Under the pieces are notes generated by a model. It was not told where the DNA came from, searched no databases, and saw only the letters and a list, made by a program, of their open reading frames with translations. Both the position numbers and the translations under genes were made by a program. Below, piece after piece: positions 42,416-52,403 of a DNA stretch of 64,000 nt. Every line of letters starts with the position of its first letter. Positions within the stretch are counted from its first letter, which is position 1. This DNA is from Candidatus Thioglobus sp. REDSEA-S12_B1 (GTDB lineage: Bacteria; Pseudomonadota; Gammaproteobacteria; PS1; Pseudothioglobaceae), in contig LURN01000077.1 of assembly GCA_001628405.1 (NCBI GenBank), positions 1-64,000 on the forward strand, in the 5' to 3' direction.

Positions 42416-42907
42416 ATGAAGAAAAAGTTAAAAAAATTAGTAAATGACTTTAGTCTCGGTGAACTTCGTACAGGACTAAAGGTAACCAGTAAAGAGTTTG
42501 TTAATAATAAGATTACGGTTCAATTTCCTGAGGAGAGAACTCCAATTTCACCCAGATTTAGGGGTCTTCATGCTCTTCGTCGCTACCCAAACGGAGAAGA
42601 GCGCTGCATTGCATGTAAGCTTTGTGAGGCTGTCTGTCCTGCAAATGCGATAACAATTGATTCTGAGATGAGAGAGGATGGTACTCGAAGAACAACGCAA
42701 TATGACATCGACTTATTTAAATGTATTTTTTGTGGCTTCTGTGAGGAGGCATGTCCCGTTGATGCTATCGTTGAAACTCATATTTTCGATTATGCTTTTG
42801 AGTCAAGAGAAGGAAGCATTATTGACAAAAAAGCTCTTTTAGAGATTGGTGATAAAAACGAGAGCGCGATTAGCAAGGCTAAAGAAGAAGACTCGAAGTA
42901 TAGGTAA
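42416..42907 (+). CDS. nuoI: NADH-quinone oxidoreductase subunit I
   Basis: TYKY subunit with two [4Fe-4S] clusters N6a/N6b, 163 residues. Ligands [12 protein letters not shown] and [12 protein letters not shown]. Starts 12 bases after nuoH with a GGAG ribosome site. Confidence 0.97.
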   Translation: MKKKLKKLVNDFSLGELRTGLKVTSKEFVNNKITVQFPEERTPISPRFRGLHALRRYPNGEERCIACKLCEAVCPANAITIDSEMREDGTRRTTQYDIDLFKCIFCGFCEEACPVDAIVETHIFDYAFESREGSIIDKKALLEIGDKNESAISKAKEEDSKYR

Positions 42908-42914
42908 GAAAATT

Positions 42915-43529
42915 ATGGAATTTACATCAATCTTATTTTACGTTTTCTCGCTCTTTTTTGTGGGTAGCTCTTTAGTGATGATTACTTCAAGAAATACTGC
43001 CAAAGCTGCTCTCTGGTTGATTCTAACCTTTTTCAGTGCTGCAAGTCTTTGGCTTCTGCTTGAGGCAGAGTTTTTAGCTATCACACTAATACTCATTTAT
43101 GTAGGCGCTGTGATGGTTCTGTTTATGTTTGTTATCAAGATGCTTGATACTGAGGCATCAACACTTCGAGCGCAATTTACTCGCTACTTACCTCTAGGAA
43201 TTTTTGTATCTTTGGTTGTCATTGTGCAAATGGCTTTGGTTTTAAATGCTGGACCATTTGATCTAGAGACAGTTGGCTTGCCAGATAAGCATGGACCTTC
43301 ATACAGCAATATTACCGCAATCGCTCAGCAGCTCTATACCATCTATGTTTACCCATTTGAGTTGGCAGCTATTCTCCTGCTAATTGCCATTATTGCAGCC
43401 ATTACCTTGGTCCATAGAACTCAAGTGAATAGCAAGAAACAGAACATCACTGAACAAATTAGTGTTCAAGCTGAGGACAGGATGAGATTTGCCTCATTTA
43501 AAAAAAATTCAACTAAGGAGTCCAAATGA
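42915..43529 (+). CDS. nuoJ: NADH-quinone oxidoreductase subunit J
   Basis: Membrane subunit of 204 residues from ATG 42915; the frame is open further upstream within nuoI, but that part is hydrophilic and not family-like. Five hydrophobic segments, with [16 protein letters not shown]-type conserved helix ([19 protein letters not shown]). Confidence 0.94.
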   Translation: MEFTSILFYVFSLFFVGSSLVMITSRNTAKAALWLILTFFSAASLWLLLEAEFLAITLILIYVGAVMVLFMFVIKMLDTEASTLRAQFTRYLPLGIFVSLVVIVQMALVLNAGPFDLETVGLPDKHGPSYSNITAIAQQLYTIYVYPFELAAILLLIAIIAAITLVHRTQVNSKKQNITEQISVQAEDRMRFASFKKNSTKESK

Positions 43530-43831
43530 TCGCTTTATCAGACTATTTGATTCTTAGCTCCATTGTTTTTTGCATCGGTCTTGCTGGAATTTTTATAAAC
43601 AGAACCAACATCATCATGATCTTGATGTGTGTCGAGTTAATTTTGGCAGCTGTTAACACCAACTTTATCGCTTTCTCATTCTATGGGTCTGATTTGGCTG
43701 GGCAAATATTTGTATTCTTTATTTTGACAGTTGCTGCTGCAGAGGTAGCTATCGGTCTTGCAATTTTGACTTTGATGTACAGAAATCGTGGCTCAATTGA
43801 CATCGATGTAACTAACACTTTGAAGGGATAG
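43526..43831 (+). CDS. nuoK: NADH-quinone oxidoreductase subunit K
   Basis: 101-residue three-helix subunit with conserved Glu residues in the membrane ([11 protein letters not shown] and [11 protein letters not shown]). Overlaps nuoJ by ATGA and directly abuts nuoL. Confidence 0.96.
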   Translation: MIALSDYLILSSIVFCIGLAGIFINRTNIIMILMCVELILAAVNTNFIAFSFYGSDLAGQIFVFFILTVAAAEVAIGLAILTLMYRNRGSIDIDVTNTLKG

Positions 43832-43833
43832 TG

Positions 43834-45707
43834 ATGCTAAATATTTATTTAACAATTGTTCTAGCACCTCTTGTTGGCGCTGTCTTAGTTGGTCTTGCAG
43901 GCAATAGGCTCGGAAGACAGCTTTCCCATTCAATCACTATTTTGGGTGTTGCTGTTTCGACTGTTTTGTCGCTTTATGTCTTTAATCATCACGTTTTAAA
44001 CAATGGAGATGTTTTCAACCAAAATATTTACACTTGGATGCAGATTGGTGGTCTTAATATTAGCGTTGGTTTCTTGGTAGACAACCTTACCTCAGTGATG
44101 TTAGTTGTTGTCTCGTTCGTCTCCTTAATGGTGCATATCTACACCATAGGCTATATGCATGAGGACAAGGGTTATACCAAGTTTTTTAGCTATATTTCAT
44201 TGTTCACATTTGCCATGTTCACACTGGTCATCTCAAACAACTTTATGCAGTTATTTTTTGGTTGGGAAGCTGTTGGACTAGTCTCTTATCTTCTTATTGG
44301 ATTTTGGCATCACAAAGAGTCAGCTATCGAGGCAAATTTAAAAGCTTTTCTTGTAAACCGCGTAGGAGACTTCGGTTTCCTTTTAGGTATCGCATTTGTA
44401 CTGATGTTTTTTGGTACGCTTGACTATGCAGAAGCATTCAGTCAAAAAGATCAAATTATTGATCAGACTCTCTTTGGCGGTTTTTCTGCAATCACCGTTA
44501 TTTGTCTTCTTTTGTTTGTTGGAGCAATGGGTAAGTCTGCTCAAGTTCCACTTCATGTCTGGCTTCCAGGCTCAATGGAGGGCCCAACTCCAATATCAGC
44601 TTTAATACATGCAGCAACTATGGTTACCGCTGGAATATTTATGGTTTCGAGAATGTCGCCATTATTTGAGCTCAGTGATGTTGCGCTAACAGTGGTCATG
44701 GTTATCGGTGCAGTGACTGCATTATTCATGGGTTTACTAGGAATTGTTCAAAACGACATTAAAAGAGTGGTGGCCTATTCGACCCTTTCTCAGCTTGGCT
44801 ATATGACGGTTGCTCTAGGCGTGAGTGCATACTCTGTAGCAATATTTCATTTGATGACTCATGCATTTTTCAAGGCCCTGCTTTTCTTGGCTGCAGGTTC
44901 AGTTATTGTTGCTCTTCATCATGAGCAGGATATAAGAAAAATGGGTGGACTTAGAAAAAAAATGCCAATCACTTACATCACCTCATTGCTAGGAACACTG
45001 GCTTTAATTGGCTTTCCAGGCTTTGCAGGCTTTTATTCGAAAGATTCTATAGTTTAAGACTTCTGTTTCTAGTTTTTCATGGCGAATCTAGAGTTGATAG
45101 CCATACTGAAGAGCATCTCCATGAGACCGGTGCATCGATTACTGTCCCGCTCATCCTTCTGGCGATTCCTTCAGTGGTCATTGGATACCTGACAATAGAG
45201 CCAATGCTATTCGGCGGCTGGCTAGATAATTCGATAACTATTGACGCTTCTCATCAGGCGCTTGCAGAACTTAAGGGACATTTTTATTCCGCTTTTGCTC
45301 TCCTCACTCATTCAGTTGTAACGCCACCATTCTGGATGATGGTTGGTGGTGCAGTTTCGGCTTGGGTATTTTGTCTATATCGACCGGATTGGGCAGACCA
45401 AATTCAATCGAGATTCAAAAGAACCAATTATGTTCTCAATTCACTTTATGGTTTTGATAGGTTGAATGATATTGTCTTTGTCAAAGGTTCTGTCAAGCTT
45501 GGAAACCTACTCTGGAAGATTTCAGATATGACTCTGATTGATAAAGTTATTGTTAATGGTAGTGCCAAACTTGCGCGCTATTTAGGTGTCTTAATTAGAC
45601 CCGTACAGACGGGATACGTTTACCACTATGCATTCTTCATGATTGTCAGTTTAATGCTTGTCCTAGGCTGGGTGCTTATAGCCTCAGATTTTTCATTTTT
45701 TAGTTAG
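43834..45707 (+). pseudogene. nuoL: NADH-quinone oxidoreductase subunit L, disrupted by an internal deletion
   Basis: Antiporter-like proton-pumping subunit. The first part, from ATG 43834 (a GTG at 43831 is also possible), reads normally to GFAGFYSKDSI, then meets a stop at 45055. A second frame resumes at 45048 with YSLRLLFLVFHGESR and continues to a normal NuoL C-terminus at 45707. In relatives about 25-28 residues separate these two segments, so roughly 80 bases (3n+1) are missing at 45046-45050. The junction TCTAT looks like microhomology. As written, the product lacks the lateral-helix C-terminal third. All other nuo genes are intact, so this is either a recent mutation or an assembly error. 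Confidence 0.9.
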
Positions 45708-45715
45708 GTAGAGTT

Positions 45716-47263
45716 ATGGATTCATTGCTTAGTATTTTGATTTGGCTGCCTATTCTAGGAGGTGGCTCAGTCCTTTTGATTGGAAATGATCGTGGCTCTC
45801 TTGCAAAATGGACGAGTGCAGTAATATCAGTATTGGTTTTCATTCTATCTCTCAATTTATTTTTAGATTTTGATACCTCGACTTCAGCAATGCAGTTTGT
45901 TGAAAAAGCAAGTTGGATATCTCAATTCAATATTTTTTATCATCTTGGTGTTGATGGAATTTCAATGCCATTGATTATCTTAACTACCTTTTCAACAATA
46001 TTGGTCATCATTGCTGGATGGGAAGTGATTCAAAATAGAATAGCAGACTATATGGCTGCATTTCTAATGATGGAAGGAATCATCATCGGTGTTTTCTCAG
46101 CTATGGACTCAATGCTGTATTACGTTTTTTGGGAGGCGTCCTTAATCCCAATGTTATTAATTATTGGTGTTTGGGGTGGGCAAAACAGAGTTTATGCAGC
46201 AATTAAATTCTTTTTGTATACCTTTCTTGGGTCAGTATTTATGCTGGTTTCATTAATATACATGTACAACCTTGGTGGCTCATTTGCAATTTCTGATATG
46301 CATGCCCTGCCATTGACACTAGCTCAGCAAAGCTGGATTTTCTGGGCCTTTTTTCTTGCATTTGCTGTTAAAGTTCCGATGTTCCCAGTTCATACTTGGC
46401 TTCCGGATGCGCATGTTCAGGCGCCTACAGGGGGCTCAGTGATTCTGGCGGCTATAATGCTTAAGATGGGTGGTTATGGATTCTTTAGATTCTCTCTTCC
46501 AATAACGCCAGATGCATCATCATATTTTGCTTTTGTAGTCATTGTGCTTTCATTGATTGCTATTGTCTATATTGGTTTTGTTGCTTTAGTCCAAAAGGAT
46601 ATGAAGAAATTGATTGCCTACTCTTCAATCTCGCATATGGGGTTTGTTACTCTGGGTGTGTTTGCATTATTTTCAATTATGAAGATGGATTCAAATGGAG
46701 AGCTCATATCAATTGCTGGTGCAAGCATAGAGAGCGCCTACCTTGGTCTAGAAGGGGCAATGATTCAAATGGTTTCACATGGATTTATATCTGCAGCTAT
46801 GTTCCTAGTGGTCGGTGTACTTTATGACCGACTGCATTCAAGAGAGATTTCGACATACGGAGGCGTTGTCAACTCAATGCCTAAATTTACAGGATTTGCA
46901 GTTCTGTTTGCGATGGCAAATGCAGGACTTCCTGGAACCTCAGGTTTCGTTGGTGAGTTTATGGTAATTCTGGGTGCGCTTCAAGCGAACTTTTGGTATG
47001 CATTTTTAGCGGCAATGACTTTAATAGTTGGTGCGGCTTATACATTGTGGATGGTTAAACGCGTCTTTTGGGGGCCAGTGAATAATCCTGAGGTTAATAG
47101 TCTAAGTGATATTAACGCTAGAGAGTTTAGTATTCTCGCAATACTCGCAGTTGCGGTTTTATGGATGGGAGTCTATCCTCAGCCAGTGATTGAGGTGATG
47201 CACGTTAGTATAGCCAACCTTTTGGAGCAGGCACTTACAACTAAAATACCGGGCATATTATGA
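45716..47263 (+). CDS. nuoM: NADH-quinone oxidoreductase subunit M
   Basis: Antiporter-like subunit, 515 residues, about 14 helices. Conserved Glu in YYVFWEASLIPM, Lys in AFAVKVPMFPVHTWLPDAH, and QKDMKKLIAYSSISHMGFV. Ends with a short overlap into nuoN. Confidence 0.96.
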   Translation: MDSLLSILIWLPILGGGSVLLIGNDRGSLAKWTSAVISVLVFILSLNLFLDFDTSTSAMQFVEKASWISQFNIFYHLGVDGISMPLIILTTFSTILVIIAGWEVIQNRIADYMAAFLMMEGIIIGVFSAMDSMLYYVFWEASLIPMLLIIGVWGGQNRVYAAIKFFLYTFLGSVFMLVSLIYMYNLGGSFAISDMHALPLTLAQQSWIFWAFFLAFAVKVPMFPVHTWLPDAHVQAPTGGSVILAAIMLKMGGYGFFRFSLPITPDASSYFAFVVIVLSLIAIVYIGFVALVQKDMKKLIAYSSISHMGFVTLGVFALFSIMKMDSNGELISIAGASIESAYLGLEGAMIQMVSHGFISAAMFLVVGVLYDRLHSREISTYGGVVNSMPKFTGFAVLFAMANAGLPGTSGFVGEFMVILGALQANFWYAFLAAMTLIVGAAYTLWMVKRVFWGPVNNPEVNSLSDINAREFSILAILAVAVLWMGVYPQPVIEVMHVSIANLLEQALTTKIPGIL

Positions 47264-48708
47264 TGAATTTTAACTTTAATATTTCAGAGCTTGTGTTTGT
47301 GATGCCAGAGCTATTTTTGTTGGCTGCAATCTCCTCGATTCTTTTGTTTGATCTTTATGTCAAGGAAGAGTTCAAAAAGTATACGTATCATCTGTCTCAG
47401 GCAGCCCTCCTAGTTACAGGCTTATTGGCATTTAACTTAATTGGAGAGAGTGCAACCATATTCTCTGGAACGTTCGTGCTCGATACATTGGGATCGACCT
47501 TCAAAGTCTTTATCGCTGGTTTTTCTATTATTGCATTGGTCTATTCAAGACAATATCTGAGTGTTCATGGTCTTCTTAGAAATGAGTATTTTATCCTTGC
47601 ACTTATGTCAATCCTAGGAATGCTAGTCATGGTATCTGGGCATAGCCTTCTAACTTTATATCTTGGCCTTGAGATCATGTCTCTTTCCTTATATGCTTTA
47701 ATAGCAACTGCAAGGGACAGGGCTTTTGCAATTGAGGCTGCACTTAAATATTTTGTCCTAGGTGCAATAGCATCTGGCCTATTGCTCTACGGTATGTCCA
47801 TGATTTATGGAATAACCGGGAACCTTGATATTGCTCAGATAGCTAGCTTTGCAAGTCTCGCTACATTAGAGCCTCAAGAAACACTTATCCTTAATTTTGG
47901 TCTAGTTTTCTTGGTGATTGGTGTTGCATTCAAGCTTGGAGCGGTGCCTTTCCATATGTGGGTTCCAGATGTCTATCAAGGCTCACCAACCTCGGTCACA
48001 ATGTTTTTATCAACGGTTCCAAAGTTAGCCGCTGTAGCTCTTTTAGTTCGTCTTTTAATTGATGGTTTGAGTGATTTCCAGCACTACTGGGCAGATCTGT
48101 TTATGATTCTCGCTGTTCTCTCAATTGCAGTTGGCTCGCTTGTTGCACTGACTCAGGTCAACATCAAGAGAATGCTTGCATACTCAACGATATCACATAT
48201 TGGGTTTGTACTTCTTGGCTTTGTTACTGGCGTTTTAGAAGGTTATGGCTCAGCAGTATTTTATGTTTTTGCATATATTCTAATGAGTTTAGCTGCCTTC
48301 GGATCGATCATAGTTTTAAATCGAAGTGGCTTTGAAGCAGACCAAATTTCAGACTTTAAAGGACTGAGTAAGCATTCGCCATGGTTTGCTTTAATCATGC
48401 TTGTTGTAATGCTCTCGATGGCAGGAGTCCCTCCATTTATAGGTTTTTATTCAAAACTATTTATTCTCCAGCAAGTGGTTTCCGAGGGATATGTCATTCT
48501 CGCTGTCATCGCAGTTATTTTTGCAGTCATCAGTGCCTATTACTATTTGCAAATTATTAAAACGATGTACTTCGATGATGCAGATAAAGAAATAGTTGTG
48601 TCAGCTCCTTTTGATTTGAAAGCAGTTTTGTCTGTAAATGGCGTGCTCATTCTAGTTATTGGTTTGATGCCTAGTTATTGGATGAATCTATCAGTTTCAC
48701 TCTTTTAA
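47260..48708 (+). CDS. nuoN: NADH-quinone oxidoreductase subunit N
   Basis: Last gene of the operon, antiporter-like subunit of 482 residues. Conserved GLEIMSLSLYALIA, KLGAVPFHMWVPDVYQG and QVNIKRMLAYSTISHIGFVL. No clear terminator follows. Confidence 0.96.
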   Translation: MMNFNFNISELVFVMPELFLLAAISSILLFDLYVKEEFKKYTYHLSQAALLVTGLLAFNLIGESATIFSGTFVLDTLGSTFKVFIAGFSIIALVYSRQYLSVHGLLRNEYFILALMSILGMLVMVSGHSLLTLYLGLEIMSLSLYALIATARDRAFAIEAALKYFVLGAIASGLLLYGMSMIYGITGNLDIAQIASFASLATLEPQETLILNFGLVFLVIGVAFKLGAVPFHMWVPDVYQGSPTSVTMFLSTVPKLAAVALLVRLLIDGLSDFQHYWADLFMILAVLSIAVGSLVALTQVNIKRMLAYSTISHIGFVLLGFVTGVLEGYGSAVFYVFAYILMSLAAFGSIIVLNRSGFEADQISDFKGLSKHSPWFALIMLVVMLSMAGVPPFIGFYSKLFILQQVVSEGYVILAVIAVIFAVISAYYYLQIIKTMYFDDADKEIVVSAPFDLKAVLSVNGVLILVIGLMPSYWMNLSVSLF

Positions 48709-48748
48709 GTGGACTAGGTTTATATTAGATTTTCTGTAGAATGGCTTT

Positions 48749-49459
48749 ATGATTATTGCGCATCGTGGAGTCTCATTTACATTACCCGAGAATTCGATTC
48801 CAGCTTTCGAGGCATCTTGGCAGTTTGATGTTGACGGAATCGAAGGTGATTTCCATCTGACTAAAGATGGCGAAATTGTTTGTATTCACGATGATGACAC
48901 TCAGAGGGTTTGCAAGACTAAGGAAATCATTCATCAATCAACCCTTCAAGATTTAAAAAAGTTAGAGCTCTACCATGAGGGCGATTCTAGTCTCAATATA
49001 AAAATTCCCACACTAGCTGAAGTTATCAAGACTGTTCCAGAGGGAAAGAAAATTTTCATTGAGATCAAGTGTGGTCCTGAAATTCTCACTCCGCTTTTGA
49101 ATCAGCTTTCCCATTCTGAAATGAGTTCAGATGACATAGTGATTATTTCATTTCATTCTGAAGTGATAAAAGAGTTAAAGGCTTTGAACCCAGTTTTCAA
49201 AGCATTTTTTCTCTATTCTTGTGAGGATGGTCGAGATATAGATGGATTGATTGATGAGGCTATAAATATAAATGCCAATGGAATCTCAACCGACAATGAA
49301 TCTTCAAAATTATTTGTGGATAAAGTCATTGATGCAGGCTTAGAGTATCACTCATGGACGATAGATGATGCTGATGTCGCAATAAAGTTAATCGAGTGGG
49401 GGGCAAGTTCAATTACTACTAATGATCCTGAATCAATCATTAACAGGATTCAGGGTTAA
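48749..49459 (+). CDS. Glycerophosphodiester phosphodiesterase (GDPD/UgpQ-like)
   Basis: Cytoplasmic 236-residue TIM-barrel enzyme that splits glycerophosphodiesters to glycerol 3-phosphate and an alcohol. Catalytic His pair in IIAHRGVSFTLPENS and EIVCIHDDDTQR, metal Glu in GIEGDFHLTKDG and FIEIKCG. There is no signal peptide, so it acts on imported or internal substrates. A TAGAAT at 48737-48742 may be a -10 box very close to the start. Confidence 0.92.
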   Translation: MIIAHRGVSFTLPENSIPAFEASWQFDVDGIEGDFHLTKDGEIVCIHDDDTQRVCKTKEIIHQSTLQDLKKLELYHEGDSSLNIKIPTLAEVIKTVPEGKKIFIEIKCGPEILTPLLNQLSHSEMSSDDIVIISFHSEVIKELKALNPVFKAFFLYSCEDGRDIDGLIDEAININANGISTDNESSKLFVDKVIDAGLEYHSWTIDDADVAIKLIEWGASSITTNDPESIINRIQG

Positions 49460-49473
49460 ATTAAATTTATTCC

Positions 49474-49503
49474 TTGACGTTCTCTCTTCAAGAGACTTAA
49501 AAT
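49474..49503 (+). promoter_or_regulatory. Promoter of the EamA permease with an internal palindrome
   Basis: TTGACG (49474-49479) and TAAAAT (49498-49503) are separated by 18 bases. Between them lies a 6-bp-arm palindrome TCTCTT-c-AAGAGA (49483-49495), well placed for a repressor. Start codon GTG follows at 49538. Confidence 0.5.
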
Positions 49504-49537
49504 GCAGGCTCTTATCATTTATGATTCTTAACTGACT

Positions 49538-50404
49538 GTGTCTAATAATCTATCGGCAAGTGTTATCACGGCAATACTGGCAGCATTCTTTTTCTCTCTT
49601 GCCGCTACAGTAGTCCCGTATTTTTATGGAGTAGGTGGAACAGTATTCCTCCTTCTTTCGGTTCGATATGTCAGCACTTTTATTTTTGCAAGCATCCTAA
49701 ACAAGTCCCCCAAAAAAGCCAAAAGTAAATCAGCTCATACTCGGCTCATCTTGATCAGTCTGTTTCAAGCTCTATTTATTTCATCTTACATGTATTCAAT
49801 CAAATTAATTCCACTGAGTCTTGCTGTAGTCGTGATTTATACGTTTCCTATCATCACCTTTTTTGTAAATTCTCTCATCAAAAGTCGATCCATTGATTTT
49901 TTATCAGTTGCGGCGCTCTTAGTATCGCTATTTGGTATTTGGGTTTTGGTTCAGGGAGACTCAAGTGATTGGAATTTATGGGGTGTTTTTTGGGGGCTTG
50001 TGGCCTCGTGTGCCCAAGTCACAGTCAACATTTTATCGAGGCATAAAAGTGTTGAATCTGGCTGGGGGCTTGTTAAATACATTACAGTCTTGCCTGCTTT
50101 AATATTTGTATCTGTCTATTTTATTGTGACTTCAGATCCAATTTCTTCGGTATCCTCAGAGATGCTGATGTGGAGCATTCTTTCTGCTATGGGTATGAGT
50201 GGAGGGTTTTATTTTTTCTTTAAATCAATTTCTCTGATTGGCCCTGTTAGAACATCCAATGTGATGTATTTAGAGCCAGTATTTACTATTCTTTTAGGTG
50301 TAATGCTCCTGCAGGATGCCCTTGGAATGAGTCAGTGGATCGGTATGTTTATCATCTTTATTGCAACCATTTCTCTTGAGCGTTGGGGTAAAAAGTATAA
50401 TTAG
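49538..50404 (+). CDS. EamA-family (DMT) transporter
   Basis: Ten-helix drug/metabolite transporter of 288 residues with two EamA repeats (roughly 1-140 and 145-288). Typical end-of-repeat motifs: LAVVIYTFPIITFF and VMYLEPVFTILLGVMLLQD. The start is a GTG at 49538. Substrate unknown; 32 bases before the acetoacetyl-CoA synthetase gene. Confidence 0.85.
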   Translation: MSNNLSASVITAILAAFFFSLAATVVPYFYGVGGTVFLLLSVRYVSTFIFASILNKSPKKAKSKSAHTRLILISLFQALFISSYMYSIKLIPLSLAVVVIYTFPIITFFVNSLIKSRSIDFLSVAALLVSLFGIWVLVQGDSSDWNLWGVFWGLVASCAQVTVNILSRHKSVESGWGLVKYITVLPALIFVSVYFIVTSDPISSVSSEMLMWSILSAMGMSGGFYFFFKSISLIGPVRTSNVMYLEPVFTILLGVMLLQDALGMSQWIGMFIIFIATISLERWGKKYN

Positions 50405-50436
50405 AACAACCATCGGTATTGTTTGAGGAGGAATCA

Positions 50437-52380
50437 GTGAGTTCACCGATTTGGAAACCAAATAAGTCGCAAATTTCAAACGCGAATATCACCAAATTTT
50501 TAAGTTATGTGAGTCAGAATACAAATATCGAGCTCAATAATTATTGGGAATTACATCAGTATTCGATTGATTTCTCGGAGGAGTTTTGGCGATTAGTCGC
50601 AGATTATTGTGGTGCGATTGGCGATTTTTCACCCCCTGTGCGAGTGGGCGAATCGATGATTGATACTAAATGGTTTCCTGAAGCGTCCTTAAATTTTGCT
50701 GAAACTATGCTGGCACGTCGTGACAAGGCAGATGCGATTGTTTTTCGTGGTGAGAACAAGATTGAATTGCGTCTTTCATTTGCAGACCTCTATTTGCAGG
50801 TTGCCAAAGTTCAAGCTCACATGAGAGACTGTGGAGTTAGCGAAGGTGATCGTGTTGCAGCTTTTCTGCCCAATCATCCTGCGGCGATCATTGGTATGCT
50901 TGCAGCGACCTCAATTGGGGCGATTTGGTCTAGCTGTTCCCCCGATTTTGGCAAGCAAGGAGTTTTAGATCGTTTTGGACAGATTGAACCTAAGATGATT
51001 TTCGTTGTTGATGGCTATTATTACAATGGAAAAGCACATGACACAATTGAGAGGGTTAAGTCATTTTTAGATGATTTGCCTTCGATTGAAAATATCGTAA
51101 TGGTTGAATATATTCAATCTTATCAAGGAGATATTCAAAACTGCTCAACACTTTCAGAGATTCTATCAAGCCGTCAAGATAATGAAGTAGACTTTTTGCG
51201 TGTTCCCTTTGATCATCCACTTTGTATACTCTACTCCTCAGGCACGACGGGTGCGCCTAAATGCATAGTTCACGGCCACGGGGGTACACTTTTACAGCAC
51301 CTTAAAGAGCTTCAGCTACATGCTGATGTTCGTGAAGATGATCGCGTATTTTACTTCACTACCTGCTCATGGATGATGTGGAACTGGTTGGTTTCAGCTT
51401 TAGCGAGCAAGGCTACGGTAATGCTATATGATGGATCACCATTTTATCCAGGGGCAAAGGCGCTTTGGGACTTTGCTGAGGCTGAAAAATTTACGTTATT
51501 TGGTACTTCAGCTAAATATATTGAAGCATTACAAAAGGTAAACTTCTCCCCAAAATCTCAGCACAATCTTGAATCGCTTCGTGGTATGGCTTCAACCGGA
51601 TCACCGCTCTCTGCAGAAGGTTATGATTTTGTGTATTCTGAGATTAAAGATGATCTGCATCTCGCATCAATCTCTGGGGGTACAGATATTGTCTCATGCT
51701 TTGTTTTGGGTGTGCCGACCCTTCCGGTTTATCGAGGGGAAATACAAGCTCCTGGGCTTGGCATGAATGTGCAAGTTTGGAATGATGGAGGCGAATCCGT
51801 TCATAAAGAGCGTGGTGAGCTCATTTGCGCACAATCATTCCCATCTCGCCCGGTTTTCTTTTGGAAGGATGTGGAGGGCCAGAAATATCATTCTGCCTAC
51901 TATGAGCATTTTCCAAATGTATGGGCTCATGGTGATTTTGCAGAGATCACAGAGCATGGCGGCGTTGTGATTTATGGGCGTTCTGATGCGGTCCTTAATC
52001 CTGGCGGTGTGCGCATTGGTACGGCTGAGATTTACCGTCAAGTAGATAAAGTTGAGGCGGTACTTGAGAGTATTGTGATTGGACAGGAATGGAAAAACGA
52101 TGTTCGTGTTGTGCTGTTTGTGAAGATGCGCGAGGGTCAAGAGCTTACAGATGATCTCATTAAGGAGATTAAGTCGGTTATTCGCAGAGAGTGTACACCG
52201 AGACATGTTCCAGCTAAGATATTAGAAGTTGGTGATATTCCAAGAACAAAATCTGGAAAAATCGTAGAGATTTCGGTTCGTGATATAGTGCATGGGCGTG
52301 AAATTAAAAACAAGGAGTCTCTTGCAAACCCTGAGGCTCTAGAGTTCTTTAAAAACAGAGAAGAGATTTCATCAATTTGA
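50437..52380 (+). CDS. Acetoacetate-CoA ligase (acetoacetyl-CoA synthetase)
   Basis: ANL-superfamily acyl-CoA synthetase activating acetoacetate; 647 residues from GTG 50437, which has a GAGGAGG ribosome site (an in-frame TTG lies at 50419). The AMP-binding P-loop is ILYSSGTTGAPKCIVHG; the A10 Lys is in IPRTKSGKIVE. Tryptophan-rich TTCSWMMWNWL is typical of acetoacetyl/acetyl-CoA synthetases. Of 30 arginine codons I count 24 CGN and only 6 AGA/AGG, whereas the flanking glycerate kinase has 7 of 10 AGA/AGG. That shift suggests acquisition from another genome. Confidence 0.9.
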   Translation: MSSPIWKPNKSQISNANITKFLSYVSQNTNIELNNYWELHQYSIDFSEEFWRLVADYCGAIGDFSPPVRVGESMIDTKWFPEASLNFAETMLARRDKADAIVFRGENKIELRLSFADLYLQVAKVQAHMRDCGVSEGDRVAAFLPNHPAAIIGMLAATSIGAIWSSCSPDFGKQGVLDRFGQIEPKMIFVVDGYYYNGKAHDTIERVKSFLDDLPSIENIVMVEYIQSYQGDIQNCSTLSEILSSRQDNEVDFLRVPFDHPLCILYSSGTTGAPKCIVHGHGGTLLQHLKELQLHADVREDDRVFYFTTCSWMMWNWLVSALASKATVMLYDGSPFYPGAKALWDFAEAEKFTLFGTSAKYIEALQKVNFSPKSQHNLESLRGMASTGSPLSAEGYDFVYSEIKDDLHLASISGGTDIVSCFVLGVPTLPVYRGEIQAPGLGMNVQVWNDGGESVHKERGELICAQSFPSRPVFFWKDVEGQKYHSAYYEHFPNVWAHGDFAEITEHGGVVIYGRSDAVLNPGGVRIGTAEIYRQVDKVEAVLESIVIGQEWKNDVRVVLFVKMREGQELTDDLIKEIKSVIRRECTPRHVPAKILEVGDIPRTKSGKIVEISVRDIVHGREIKNKESLANPEALEFFKNREEISSI

Positions 52381-52403
52381 GATATCTTAATTAATTCTCC
52401 ATT

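Noticed and set aside
45040-45060. Programmed ribosomal frameshift in nuoL
   Set aside because: A shift alone cannot restore the missing 25 or so residues, and there is no slippery sequence.
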